A DNA stretch of 64,000 bases from MWBV01 sp964447315 (GTDB taxonomy: Archaea > Nanobdellota > Nanobdellia > Pacearchaeales > GW2011-AR1), in assembly GCA_964447315.1 (NCBI GenBank), contig CAYURQ010000003.1:16183-80182 (forward strand). Reading direction: 5' to 3'. Both the position numbers and the translations under genes were made by a program. Positions within the stretch are counted from its first letter, which is position 1, and the number at the start of each line of letters is the position of its first letter. Positions 27,134-34,926 of the stretch are shown piece by piece. The notes below the pieces were generated by a model. The model was not told the DNA's origin, ran no database searches, and saw only the letters and a list, made by a program, of their open reading frames with translations.

Positions 27134-27514
27134 ATGATTTTGATGGATTTGCTCTTGCCTTATTATCGGTCTGAAAGGGTTTTAGAGGATCCGGTTTTTA
27201 CAGCAGGACAAGGAATGTACTATGATGCAGAAAAAGGAAAAATATGTGATGGACAAAATTATTCAAATAAAGAAAAGTACAAGTTTTCTAAATTAATGAA
27301 GTGGACTGGGATTACAGGAGCTGCTGTTTCTGGAACTTTACTTGCTACTTTGGCTTTTTCTAGTTTTAAATTTGATAAATCTGGTAATAAGATAAACAAA
27401 ATCCATAAGGGGTTGGCTGCTTTGTCTATTCCTGTTTTTTTGAGTTATACAAGAAATTTAGATAAAGCTGCAAAATGGGCAATAATGCAAGAAAAATATT
27501 CTGAATTTAAATAA
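27134..27514 (+). CDS. Small hypothetical membrane protein (126 aa)
   Basis: The start is at ATG 27134 or 27143 (the fourth codon is also Met). Two hydrophobic segments are seen at about residues 57-73 and 92-103, flanked by charged regions (DAEKGKICDGQNYSNKEKYK). No recognised motif. It is followed by a hairpin resembling a terminator and a convergent gene. Confidence 0.55.
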   Translation: MILMDLLLPYYRSERVLEDPVFTAGQGMYYDAEKGKICDGQNYSNKEKYKFSKLMKWTGITGAAVSGTLLATLAFSSFKFDKSGNKINKIHKGLAALSIPVFLSYTRNLDKAAKWAIMQEKYSEFK

Positions 27515-27524
27515 AAAATTAAAT

Positions 27525-27545
27525 AAAAGGGGATTTTCCCCATTT
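27525..27545. terminator. Hairpin between convergent genes
   Basis: aaaagggg-attttc-ccatt forms a GC stem GGGG/CCCC extended by A/T pairs with a five-base loop, in the 42-base gap between two converging genes. Being nearly palindromic it could act in both directions. In archaea the stem may be less important than the T-rich strings around it. Confidence 0.5.
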
Positions 27546-27556
27546 ATTAAAAAAAA

Positions 27557-27781
27557 TTAATCAAGATTATTGGATTTAATCCATGCGATTTCTTTACTCA
27601 TCCCAAAAGGAAGTAATACTAGAGCTTTTTCGCCATGGTCTTCAATGACATTCACCTCTATTTGTTTTTCAGGTGCTACAAGAACTCCTGTTATTTCCTC
27701 TCCTCTCAGGTCAAACACAGAAACCCTATACTTTCCAAATTGTCTTGGAAAGGTTTGACAGTAGAGTTTTGCCTTTACCAT
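27557..27781 (-). CDS. Hypothetical small soluble protein (74 aa)
   Basis: The product MVKAKLYCQTFPRQFGKYRV is followed by SVFDLRGEEITGVLVAPEKQ and appears to be a small all-beta protein without membrane segments. Codon use resembles its neighbours but the gene is less AT-rich than most. No family is recognised. It is convergent with the membrane protein at 27134. Confidence 0.55.
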   Translation of the reverse strand: MVKAKLYCQTFPRQFGKYRVSVFDLRGEEITGVLVAPEKQIEVNVIEDHGEKALVLLPFGMSKEIAWIKSNNLD

Positions 27782-27901
27782 AAATAAATACTGAATTGTT
27801 TTGTTTATAATAAATTCCGAGTATTTTTCAATGATGAAGGGGTGTTTAATTTTAAAGTAAAACAGGATTGTTTCTAAGTGAAAATGACACTAGCAAAAAA
27901 G

Positions 27902-27910
27902 CTTATAAAT
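27902..27910 (+). promoter_or_regulatory. TATA box of the tRNA-Gln gene
   Basis: cttataaat lies about 30-38 bases upstream of the mature tRNA 5' end, the usual archaeal promoter position if a few leader bases are removed by RNase P. Confidence 0.5.
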
Positions 27911-27939
27911 TGATTAAAATTCTAATTTTTATTGATTAC

Positions 27940-28012
27940 AGCCCCATAGTCTAGTGGTCAAGGATACGGCCCTTTGGAGGCCGTGGCCCCGGTTCGAATC
28001 CGGGTGGGGCTA
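27940..28012 (+). tRNA. tRNA-Gln (anticodon TTG)
   Basis: A 73-base cloverleaf: acceptor stem AGCCCCA pairs with TGGGGCT, the anticodon stem CGGCC/GGCCG encloses loop CTTTGGA with anticodon TTG, and the T arm CCCGG-TTCGAAT-CCGGG is perfect. Discriminator base A. No intron and no encoded CCA. Gln-tRNA in archaea is made by amidating Glu-tRNA(Gln) with GatDE; the GatD subunit is encoded at 52834. Confidence 0.93.
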
Positions 28013-28094
28013 TTCTTCTTATGAGGGAAGAGAAAAAATATTCAGATGATTGGTATATAAACAAAGAAATTAATTTTTATATGAGTTTTGAGAA

Positions 28095-28730
28095 TTAATG
28101 CCTATACCTGCCACGCTTTTCTATTTCACGAATTCTTTGAAAGATTTTTTTTGCTTGAGAATATGTAAGAGTTCTTTCATACTGCTTTAATACTTCTTGT
28201 TCTAGAATTTTATGGTTTTTGAAGTGTTTTGCTTGAAGAGCTTGTTTAAGTAAATGTAAATCCACTGCTTTATCTTCAACTTTTCTTGAAATATATCCTA
28301 AACCAAAATCAATGAAAAAGACTTTTTCATGACTTAAAATCATATTTGATGTGGTGAGGTCTCCATGGATTATATCATTTTTATGTAATAGTGCTATTGA
28401 TTTTCCTATTTTTCTACAAACTTCTTTTTGTTTTTCTAAACTAAATTCATTTAAATGTTCTGAAAGTATTTTTCCTTTAATATAAGAGAGATTTATTTTG
28501 TCAAAGTCTCTTGAGTTTTTTTTATGAGGCATTTTTGGAATAGGAACATTAATTATTTTAGAAGCTTTTTCAAGAAGTTTTGTTTCTGCTTTTGTTCTAC
28601 GTTTTCTGATTGCATAATCTAATTCAGGAATTCTATAGGATTTAGAAGTTCTTTTTTTTGTAATTAAGTTTAAAGATTTATTTAGAATTATTTTTGCTTC
28701 TGCTCCTTGTGAAATTAGTTTTTGTTCCAT
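28095..28730 (-). CDS. Bud32 (KEOPS complex kinase/ATPase)
   Basis: A small RIO-like kinase of the KEOPS complex, which makes the t6A modification in tRNAs together with Kae1. At 211 residues it has the Bud32 hallmarks: QGAEAKIIL in place of a Gly-rich loop, RKRRTKAETKLLEKA (the lysine helix region), catalytic loop IHGDLTTSNMIL and the FFIDFGLGYIS metal motif. It is a separate gene here rather than fused to Kae1. It is last in the minus-strand run SRP54, VKOR, Bud32. Confidence 0.9.
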   Translation of the reverse strand: MEQKLISQGAEAKIILNKSLNLITKKRTSKSYRIPELDYAIRKRRTKAETKLLEKASKIINVPIPKMPHKKNSRDFDKINLSYIKGKILSEHLNEFSLEKQKEVCRKIGKSIALLHKNDIIHGDLTTSNMILSHEKVFFIDFGLGYISRKVEDKAVDLHLLKQALQAKHFKNHKILEQEVLKQYERTLTYSQAKKIFQRIREIEKRGRYRH

Positions 28731-28750
28731 TTTCTCTCTTTTAATTTATT

Positions 28751-29170
28751 TTATTCTTTCCATAAAAACATTATTCCTAGTGCTAATATGCTTCCTGTAT
28801 CAACAACCATACAATATCTACAAATTGCATTTATTACAAAAAATTGCAAATAGAAAAAATAACTTGCAAATAATGCTCCTGCTATTATTCCATATGAGAG
28901 TAGTTTTTTCACTCTTTTCTTTGGTTCATTTATTTGATAGATTGCAAGAATTCCTAGAATTGAAAATGCTATTAATCCAAAATAACTATTGTTTACTCCA
29001 AGAGTTTCTTTATATCCTGATTCTTGTACAACATAACAAGAAGTTTCAATTCCTCCGCAAGCTTGTTCAGGAGTCATCAATGAAAGTATTGCAGACATTA
29101 TAAAACAAATTCCAAATATTATTGCAAGTAATCTATATTTTCTTTTTCTTGATTTTTCTTTTTTATTCAT
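28751..29170 (-). CDS. Vitamin K epoxide reductase (VKOR) family protein
   Basis: A four-helix membrane protein that reoxidises thiol oxidases and so drives disulfide formation outside the cell. The loop cysteines Cys38 and Cys45 (ACGGIETSCYVV) and the active-site pair Cys117-x-x-Cys120 (ICRYCMV) are all present, as is the N-S-Y-F-G segment expected near the second helix. At 139 residues it is a minimal VKOR without a fused thioredoxin. It starts two bases after the SRP54 stop. The Cys-rich surface proteins in this window are plausible end-users. Confidence 0.85.
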   Translation of the reverse strand: MNKKEKSRKRKYRLLAIIFGICFIMSAILSLMTPEQACGGIETSCYVVQESGYKETLGVNNSYFGLIAFSILGILAIYQINEPKKRVKKLLSYGIIAGALFASYFFYLQFFVINAICRYCMVVDTGSILALGIMFLWKE

Positions 29171-29172
29171 TT

Positions 29173-30546
29173 TTACATTCTCCTAATTTTTTTACCACCA
29201 AATTTTTTCATCATTTTTTGCATTTGTTTTTGAGATAAACCCTTGCTCATGTCCATATCTTCAAATCCTCCAGAAGTCATTTCTTGTAACATTTTATACT
29301 GTTTTAATAAGCTTCTAACATCTGAATTATTAACTCCTGCTCCTTTTGCAACTCTGCCTATTCTTTGGGTTTGTTTTTCAAATATTTCTGGATTATTTTT
29401 TTCTGAATTTGTCATTGATTTGATTATATGTTCCCATTTTTTAATCTTGGATTCTTGAGTTCCTAACATGTTTTCTGGTATTTTTGCTTTGCTCATTCCT
29501 GGAATTAATCCTTTTATTTTGTCTAGGCCTCCCATTTTGTTCATTGATTTTACTTGTTCTATAACATCATCAAGTGTTAATTTTCCTTGTTCAAGTCTTT
29601 TTTGAATTTCATCTTGCTTGTCTTCATTTGTTACTGAACGTATTTTTTCAACAAGCGTTTGTAAATCTCCCATTCCAAGTAATCTTGATAAAAAACTTTC
29701 AGGATTGAATTCTTCAATATCATTTATTTTTTCACCTGTTGTAATATAATATACACCTGCATTAACTTCAGAACATGCTGTTAATGCCCCTCCTGCTTTT
29801 GCAGTTGAATCCATTCTTGTTATGATAACTCCTGAAATATTTAATGCATTTTTGAATTCTTGAGCTTGTTTTTTAGCTGCTTGACCAATATCTGCAGGCA
29901 TTGTAAGAATTGTGTTTGTTGGATTAATCTCTGAATTTAGAGCTTTTATTTCAGAGATCAATTCTTTATCTAATGTATGACGTCCTGCTGTATCAATTAA
30001 AACTAATTCAAATTTTTTTAAATCTTTTTTGAATTTTTTATATGTTGCAAGAGCATCATTGCTTTCATGATCAACAAAAACATTAAGGTTATTTTTTTTA
30101 CCTAATTGTTCTAGTTGTTCTTTTGCAGCTGGTCTATGAACATCTAAACCAACTATCGCAACTTTTTTACCTCTTTTTCCAAACCAATTTGCTAGTTTAG
30201 CAATTGTTGTTGTTTTACCAACTCCATAAAGGCCTAAAAGCATTATTCTTTCTTGTTTTTTTGAGTCTAGTTCTAATTTTTTGTACTCTCCAAGAATTGC
30301 AATAAGCTCATCATGAAGTAATTTAATCATGTGTTGTTTTTTCTCAATTCCCTTTATTCTTTCATCTAATGCAGCTTTTCTTATTTTGTCTGTTAATTGT
30401 TTAATTAGAATTATATTCACGTCTGCTTCAATTAAAGCTCTTTGTAAATCACGGATTATTTGATCTACTAAGTTTTTATCAAGAAATATAGCATTAGCTA
30501 TCTTATCTGTGGCTTTTTTTAATACATTTCCTAGTTTTTCTAACAT
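29173..30546 (-). CDS. Signal recognition particle protein SRP54
   Basis: The GTPase of the signal recognition particle, which binds signal sequences as they leave the ribosome. The N domain begins MLEKLGNVLKKATDKI; G-domain motifs are LYGVGKTTTIAKLANW, DVHRPAAKEQL, LIDTAGRHTLD and ITRMDSTAKAGGAL. The M domain (about 300-457) includes MGDLQTLVEKI and ends in the Met-rich GLSQKQMQKMMKKFGGKK. The ATG at 30546 is chosen over the upstream frame start because SRP54 proteins begin at MLEKLG. A 5' hairpin precedes it (separate entry). Confidence 0.94.
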   Translation of the reverse strand: MLEKLGNVLKKATDKIANAIFLDKNLVDQIIRDLQRALIEADVNIILIKQLTDKIRKAALDERIKGIEKKQHMIKLLHDELIAILGEYKKLELDSKKQERIMLLGLYGVGKTTTIAKLANWFGKRGKKVAIVGLDVHRPAAKEQLEQLGKKNNLNVFVDHESNDALATYKKFKKDLKKFELVLIDTAGRHTLDKELISEIKALNSEINPTNTILTMPADIGQAAKKQAQEFKNALNISGVIITRMDSTAKAGGALTACSEVNAGVYYITTGEKINDIEEFNPESFLSRLLGMGDLQTLVEKIRSVTNEDKQDEIQKRLEQGKLTLDDVIEQVKSMNKMGGLDKIKGLIPGMSKAKIPENMLGTQESKIKKWEHIIKSMTNSEKNNPEIFEKQTQRIGRVAKGAGVNNSDVRSLLKQYKMLQEMTSGGFEDMDMSKGLSQKQMQKMMKKFGGKKIRRM

Positions 30547-30549
30547 TTT

Positions 30550-30571
30550 TAAGGAAACCAAGGTTTCTTTG
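30550..30571 (-). promoter_or_regulatory. Leader hairpin just before the SRP54 start codon
   Basis: On the minus strand AAAGAAACC-TT-GGTTTCCTT forms a nine-position inverted repeat with one mismatch, ending three to four bases before the ATG. It occupies the place where a ribosome binding site would lie. The ftsY leader has a related arrangement, with AAGAAACC and CTTAAAAATG shared. Confidence 0.4.
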
Positions 30572-30579
30572 AAGTTCAA

Positions 30580-30800
30580 TCTTCTTTTAAGAGATTAAAC
30601 TAAGTTCCTTGGAATTTAATTAATTCTAGAAGCATATTTGGGGTTATTAAGTTTTTGGGTTTATTGCTTTTTTTGAAAATTTTTCATAATCTTTTGAGGT
30701 ATTTACTGAATTATTAGCATAATCTTTTCTGTTTTTAAATTACCTTGATATTTTAATAATGTTTATCATATAATTTTTTATTGATATTTTTTAGAGTTAA
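30580..30800. other. Non-coding gap between srp54 and ftsY
   Basis: About 220 bases between two minus-strand genes. No frame with coding character, no tRNA and no long GC-rich stem (so no SRP RNA) was found. It contains AT-rich strings that could hold the srp54 promoter and the ftsY 3' end. Confidence 0.4.
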
Positions 30801-32168
30801 TTAATCTTCATCATTTAAGCCTAATTTATCTAGAAATTTTTCTTTATCAAAAGGTTGAATTTTATCATATTCTTGCCCTGTTCCTAAATATAGTATTGGT
30901 TTTTTAGTTACATAACCAACACTAAGAGCTGTTCCACCTTTTTCATCAATATCTGCTTTACTTAAAATTATTCCATCTATTTGTACTGCCCAATCAAAAC
31001 TTCTTACTTGTTCTAGAATATCATTTCCAGTAATGCTTTCTCCTACGAATATCTTTGTGTTGGGTTTTGTTACTCTTGCAACTTTTTCAATTTCAGCCAT
31101 AAGGTTTTTTTCAGTGTGCATTCTTCCTGCTGTGTCAATTAAAACAACATCTAATTTATTTTTTTTAGCGTATTTTATTGCATCAAAACCTACTGCTGCA
31201 GGATCAGAACCATACTCATGAGCAATTACATTTAAATCTAATTTAGAAGCGTGTTTTTTTATTTGTTCTATAGAAGCTGCACGAAAGGTGTCTGCTGCTG
31301 CAAGAACTGGTTTTAAATTATTATCTTTAAAACTTTTGGCTAGTTTTGCAATACTTGTTGTTTTTCCTGTTCCATTTACTCCACAAAATAAAATTACATA
31401 GGGTTCATCTTTGTTTTCAGGGTCTTTTTTAAAATTTTTTATTTTTTCAATTAAATCAAAAGGTTTGATTAAAATATTTCTAATTATGTCTTTGAAAGAT
31501 TCTTGAATTTGTCCTTGGATTTCTTTTTTTAACATTTCTTTTCCAACAATCTCTTCACGTAATTGTTTAATCATTTTTTCAGCAACTTCTAATGCAACAT
31601 TATTTTCAATTAAGAGCATTTCTAATTCTTCTGCATAAACATCAAAATCTTGTTCAGATATTTTTACTTTAGAAATTTTTACCCCTAGTTTTTGAAAAAA
31701 AGGTTTTTTTTCTTGTTGTTCTTTCTCTTGTTGTTCTTTCTCTTGTTGTTCTTTCTCTTGTATATTTTCTAGAACTTCTATAACTGTTTTTTTATCTTGT
31801 TTTTCAGGCAAAGATTCAATTTCTTTGTGAATTTTTTTAATTATTTCAGGAACTTTTTCTAGGTCTGGTTCAACTTTTTGAGTTCCAACATTGAATTTTT
31901 TAGGAATTTTAATATCTTTTATTTCTTCTTTCTTTGATTTTCTTTCTTGTTTTTCTTTTTTCTTAGATAACTTTTTCTCTTTAGCATCTTTTTTCTTTTT
32001 TTCTTTCTCTGCTTTTTTATCTGCTTTAGATTTTTTTTCTTTAATCTTTTCTTGTTCTTTTGGTTTTAAAACTACTTCTTGAGTTTCTTCTAATTCTTGA
32101 ATTTCTTCTGCTTTTTTAGAAAGGTTTTTTGTCCAATCTTTTAACTTGTTTTTTAGTTTTCCAAACAT
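30801..32168 (-). CDS. ftsY: Signal recognition particle receptor FtsY
   Basis: The membrane-side GTPase that receives the ribosome-SRP complex. The first 170 residues are an extended Lys/Glu-rich region with a tandem EKEQQ repeat, followed by the N domain and a G domain with LFCGVNGTGKTTSIAKLA, ADTFRAASIEQIK, LIDTAGRMHTEKNL and IILSKADIDEKGGTAL. The GLNDED C-terminus is close to the usual end. It is transcribed in the same direction as srp54 with 220 bases between them. Confidence 0.93.
   Translation of the reverse strand: MFGKLKNKLKDWTKNLSKKAEEIQELEETQEVVLKPKEQEKIKEKKSKADKKAEKEKKKKDAKEKKLSKKKEKQERKSKKEEIKDIKIPKKFNVGTQKVEPDLEKVPEIIKKIHKEIESLPEKQDKKTVIEVLENIQEKEQQEKEQQEKEQQEKKPFFQKLGVKISKVKISEQDFDVYAEELEMLLIENNVALEVAEKMIKQLREEIVGKEMLKKEIQGQIQESFKDIIRNILIKPFDLIEKIKNFKKDPENKDEPYVILFCGVNGTGKTTSIAKLAKSFKDNNLKPVLAAADTFRAASIEQIKKHASKLDLNVIAHEYGSDPAAVGFDAIKYAKKNKLDVVLIDTAGRMHTEKNLMAEIEKVARVTKPNTKIFVGESITGNDILEQVRSFDWAVQIDGIILSKADIDEKGGTALSVGYVTKKPILYLGTGQEYDKIQPFDKEKFLDKLGLNDED
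31711..31760 (-). repeat. Tandem 15-base repeat inside ftsY
   Basis: Three perfect copies of tcttgttgttctttc (plus-strand reading), 31711-31755, plus five bases of a fourth. On the coding strand each unit encodes five residues of the Glu/Lys/Gln series (EKEQQ). It lies in the disordered N-terminal region, where copy number could vary between strains without harming the GTPase. Confidence 0.85.
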
Positions 32169-32177
32169 TTTTAAGAC

Positions 32178-32200
32178 ACCTACCGGAAGTTTCCGGGTTT
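32178..32200 (-). promoter_or_regulatory. GC-rich inverted repeat in the ftsY leader
   Basis: CCGGAA-GT-TTCCGG (32183-32196) is a perfect six-pair inverted repeat about 15 bases before the ftsY ATG, conspicuous in a very AT-rich gap. On the coding strand it is followed by GGTAGGTGTC, which could serve as a weak ribosome binding site. A structured leader controlling translation is possible; a two-base loop suggests it may instead be a protein binding site on DNA. Confidence 0.35.
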
Positions 32201-32322
32201 CTTGACAGTCAACTTTCCTTAAATTAGGATTATTGCTAATATTTTTAGTTAAGAATTAGTTAATAAGGTTTTGGTTGTTGTTTAAAGGTATTTTTTGTGT
32301 TACTACTTTTAGTTTATCTAAA

Positions 32323-32366
32323 TTTTTATAAATAGGGTATTCTTTGAATTTTTATATACTGGGAGG
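32323..32366 (+). promoter_or_regulatory. TATA box and ribosome binding site of apgM
   Basis: tttttataaata at 32323-32334 is a good TATA box, and gggagg at 32361-32366 lies five bases before the ATG at 32372. Together they suggest a short leader of about 15 bases. Confidence 0.5.
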
Positions 32367-32371
32367 AAAAT

Positions 32372-33619
32372 ATGAAAGGAGTATTAGTTATTATAGATGG
32401 TATGGGTGACTTGCCTAATAAACAATTAGGAGATAAAACTCCTTTGGAAGCTGCGAATACCCCTAATCTTGATTTTTTTGCTGCTCGTAGTGAACTTGGA
32501 TATATGTATGCTGTTAAACCTGGTTTTATTCCTGAATCAGATGAAGCTCTTGTTTCAATTTTTGGAAATAAATTAATTAATAGCACTAGAGGTCAGCTAG
32601 AAGCTAGAGGAACTGATTTGAAACTTACAAGGGGGGATTTGGCTTTAAGAGCTAATTTTGCAAGTATTGATAGTTTAGAAAAAGAAAATATTCTTGATAG
32701 AAGAGTTGGAAGAACTCTTACTACAGCAGAAGCTCATAATTTAGCAAGGGCAATAAATAAAATTAATGTGCCTGTTAAATTTGAGTTTGTTCCTACTCTT
32801 CAACATAGAGCAGTTTTAGTTTTTAGAGGGGGGTTTTCTGATAATTTTATTGGAAATGATGCAACTTACTCTCAAGGAAAATCAGAAGAAATTGAAAAAA
32901 TAGTTAAGTGTAAGGGTTTAGATGATGATGAAAATACAATTTATACTGTGAACATTGTTAATGAGTTTATTGAAAAAGCTCATGAAGTTTTAAAAAACCA
33001 TCCTGTTAATCAAGAACGTATTAAAAGAGGATTAATGCCTGCAAATTATCTTATGTTTAGAGGGGCTGGTATTGAACCTCCAAAACTCAAAAAATATAGG
33101 AAATGGGTATCAATGACTTATACTCCTTTAGAAAAAGGATTTGCAAAAACTTGTGAAATGAAAAATACAAGTTTTGAATATCCAAAACTTAAAACACTAG
33201 ACGCTTATGAAAATTTATGGAAAGGATTGAAAAAAGCAATTAAATATTCAATTAAATTTTTAAAAAAGAATAAGAAAAAAGCAGATTATGCTTATATTCA
33301 TATAAAAGAAACAGATTTGCCAGGACATGATAATAAACCTTTTGAAAAAAAATTAATGATAGAGTATTTGGATATTACTTTGTTTAAATATTTGAGAAGT
33401 TTTGCACCTCCAAATAAAATAAAAGTTGCTATAACCGCAGATCATTCAAGTCCCTGTAAATTTAAGAATCATTCTGCTGACCCTGTTCCAACAATGCTTT
33501 ATCAAGCAGAAGAAATTCCTTTGAAAGAACAAAGATTTTCTGAAAAAGATTGCAGGAAAGGAAGTTTAGGAAGAATAATTGGACAAGAATTTATGAAAAA
33601 AATTGGATTTCATCGTTAG
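32372..33619 (+). CDS. 2,3-bisphosphoglycerate-independent phosphoglycerate mutase (archaeal ApgM type)
   Basis: It interconverts 3- and 2-phosphoglycerate in glycolysis/gluconeogenesis. The alkaline-phosphatase-like fold is marked by LVIIDGMGDLPNKQLGDKTP at the start (metal Asp), LEAANTPNLDFFA, SDEALVSIFGN (catalytic Ser region), ETDLPGHDNKPFEKK and ITADHSSPCKFKNHSADPVP (metal ligands). The 415 residues match the archaeal form. It is the only clear central-carbon enzyme in the window. Confidence 0.93.
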   Translation: MKGVLVIIDGMGDLPNKQLGDKTPLEAANTPNLDFFAARSELGYMYAVKPGFIPESDEALVSIFGNKLINSTRGQLEARGTDLKLTRGDLALRANFASIDSLEKENILDRRVGRTLTTAEAHNLARAINKINVPVKFEFVPTLQHRAVLVFRGGFSDNFIGNDATYSQGKSEEIEKIVKCKGLDDDENTIYTVNIVNEFIEKAHEVLKNHPVNQERIKRGLMPANYLMFRGAGIEPPKLKKYRKWVSMTYTPLEKGFAKTCEMKNTSFEYPKLKTLDAYENLWKGLKKAIKYSIKFLKKNKKKADYAYIHIKETDLPGHDNKPFEKKLMIEYLDITLFKYLRSFAPPNKIKVAITADHSSPCKFKNHSADPVPTMLYQAEEIPLKEQRFSEKDCRKGSLGRIIGQEFMKKIGFHR

Positions 33620-33725
33620 TTTTTATATAATTATTAAACAAGATAAGGGTTTTTATTATTTATTGGATATTTAGGGTTAATTAGAATATTCCTGCTAACA
33701 TCCTAGGATTTTTTTGGTTTACTGT

Positions 33726-34082
33726 TTACATTCCTGCTTTTGTTAGTATTTTATCTAAATATTTATAATGTCCTTTTGTTGAAATATGGTTTTGGTATGT
33801 TTCTTGATAAAGCATTGTTTTTATTACTTTTTTCTTTGTTTTTTCATTACAATCTATAAAGCAAACATCTATATTTATCATTTCTTTTCCTTGGGGATTT
33901 TTATCTCTGTAAACTGTACTAGCTGTTATGTTTCCTCTTTCTATAACCAAGGCATTTATTCTAGAATTATTTTTTGGAGAATAGTATATTTTATCATTTA
34001 AATTAATTTTTTTAAAATTTCTTGGATTTTTTAGATTTATTTTTTTAAATTCATTTTTTTTTCTAAATCCATTAATTTTCAT
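33726..34082 (-). CDS. Hypothetical basic protein (118 aa)
   Basis: The N-terminus is low-complexity and basic (KKNEFKKINLKNPRNFKKIN); the remainder has beta-strand character (INALVIERGNITASTVYR, MINIDVCFIDC). No family is recognised. It lies downstream of the ribosomal protein operon on the same strand, after a 136-base gap containing an inverted repeat, so it is probably a separate unit. Confidence 0.5.
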   Translation of the reverse strand: MKINGFRKKNEFKKINLKNPRNFKKINLNDKIYYSPKNNSRINALVIERGNITASTVYRDKNPQGKEMINIDVCFIDCNEKTKKKVIKTMLYQETYQNHISTKGHYKYLDKILTKAGM

Positions 34083-34147
34083 TTATTTTTATTAGATAAA
34101 ATTATTTAAAAAAATTGTGGTGTTTAAAGAAAACTTTTTTTCTTGTT

Positions 34148-34164
34148 AAACTAGAATTTAGTTT
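34148..34164 (-). terminator. Possible terminator hairpin after rpl12
   Basis: AAACTA-gaatt-TAGTTT forms a six-pair stem with a five-base loop, 55-71 bases beyond the L12 stop on the minus strand and followed by runs of A/T. The stem is weak, so this is tentative. Confidence 0.3.
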
Positions 34165-34218
34165 GAACTAGAAAAGTTTTGGATTGCCTGATATTTAGAT
34201 ATTCAATAATAATTAAAT

Positions 34219-34521
34219 TTATCCGAATAGAGCAGACAATCCTTCAGCTGCAGCTTCTTTCTTTTCTTCTTTTGGTTTTTCTTCTGCTTTCTTTTCTTCA
34301 GCAGCACCTGTATTCGGTGCGCTTCCACTAGGAGCAGCAGCAACCATTGTAGCGTTTTCTAGTTCTTTATCTATATCTACGCCATCTAAACTAGCCATCA
34401 AAGACTTGATTTTTGTATCATCAGCTTTGATACCAGCAGCTGCAACAACACTTTTCACACTTGCTTCATTAATTTCTTTTCCTGCTTTATGCAGTAAAAG
34501 CGCTGCGTATATGTTTTCCAT
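34219..34521 (-). CDS. 50S ribosomal protein L12/P1 (stalk protein)
   Basis: The acidic stalk protein that recruits translation GTPases. The 100 residues begin MENIYAALLLHKAGKEINEA, contain SVVAAAGIKADDTKIKSLMA, an Ala-rich hinge and the Lys/Glu-rich linker, and end with AEGLSALFG, the conserved factor-binding tail. The frame runs seven codons further upstream, but the ATG at 34521 gives the standard start and is preceded by ggagg. Confidence 0.93.
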   Translation of the reverse strand: MENIYAALLLHKAGKEINEASVKSVVAAAGIKADDTKIKSLMASLDGVDIDKELENATMVAAAPSGSAPNTGAAEEKKAEEKPKEEKKEAAAEGLSALFG

Positions 34522-34522
34522 T

Positions 34523-34921
34523 TTATTTGTTTCCTCCCTCATTTTTATTCATGAGAGCATGATAATTTTCTGCCATTTTCTCTAGTCCTCCTTTTTCTAA
34601 AGCAAGATTTACTTTTGATAAATCCCTTGCTTTAATTATTAAATCTCTTGATTTTTTTCCAATTTCCATATTTGTAGCTTGTTTTAGGTATTTTAATTTT
34701 TCTGATTCTAATTGTTCTTTTAAATATTTTTTCATATTTTCTTTAGCTTCTATTTGGTGCTTTCCATATAAAGAAATAGATTTTTCTTTTCCATTTAAAG
34801 GAATTGTAGTTGTTTGAAAATTTTTGAGTCTTTCATATTTTCCTTGACAATTACTTAATACAACACCTTTGATTTCTAAAAATTCAAATCCTGGTAATTC
34901 ATATCTTTTTATTTCTGACAT
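34523..34921 (-). CDS. Uncharacterised protein encoded between L10 and L12 (132 aa)
   Basis: This gene begins five bases after the L10 stop, ends one base before the L12 ATG, and so is embedded in the stalk operon where L10 and L12 are normally adjacent. The protein begins MSEIKRYELPGFEFLEIKGV, has a small beta-rich N-terminal half and a long helical, Lys-rich second half (AKENMKKYLKEQLESEKLKY). No family is recognised. It may be a ribosome-associated or stalk-associated factor; this is inferred only from position. Confidence 0.7.
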   Translation of the reverse strand: MSEIKRYELPGFEFLEIKGVVLSNCQGKYERLKNFQTTTIPLNGKEKSISLYGKHQIEAKENMKKYLKEQLESEKLKYLKQATNMEIGKKSRDLIIKARDLSKVNLALEKGGLEKMAENYHALMNKNEGGNK

Positions 34922-34926
34922 TTTGA

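Noticed and set aside
27825..27900. C/D-box small RNA suggested by atgatga at about 27831
   Set aside because: No CTGA D box or C'/D' pair lies at the right distance.
28021..28098. 25-codon frame after tRNA-Gln (MREEKKYSDDWYINKEINFY)
   Set aside because: Too short, overlaps the Bud32 stop on the other strand, and has no ribosome binding site.
30580..30800. SRP RNA gene next to srp54
   Set aside because: The gap is too short and too AT-rich for the long GC-rich archaeal SRP RNA.
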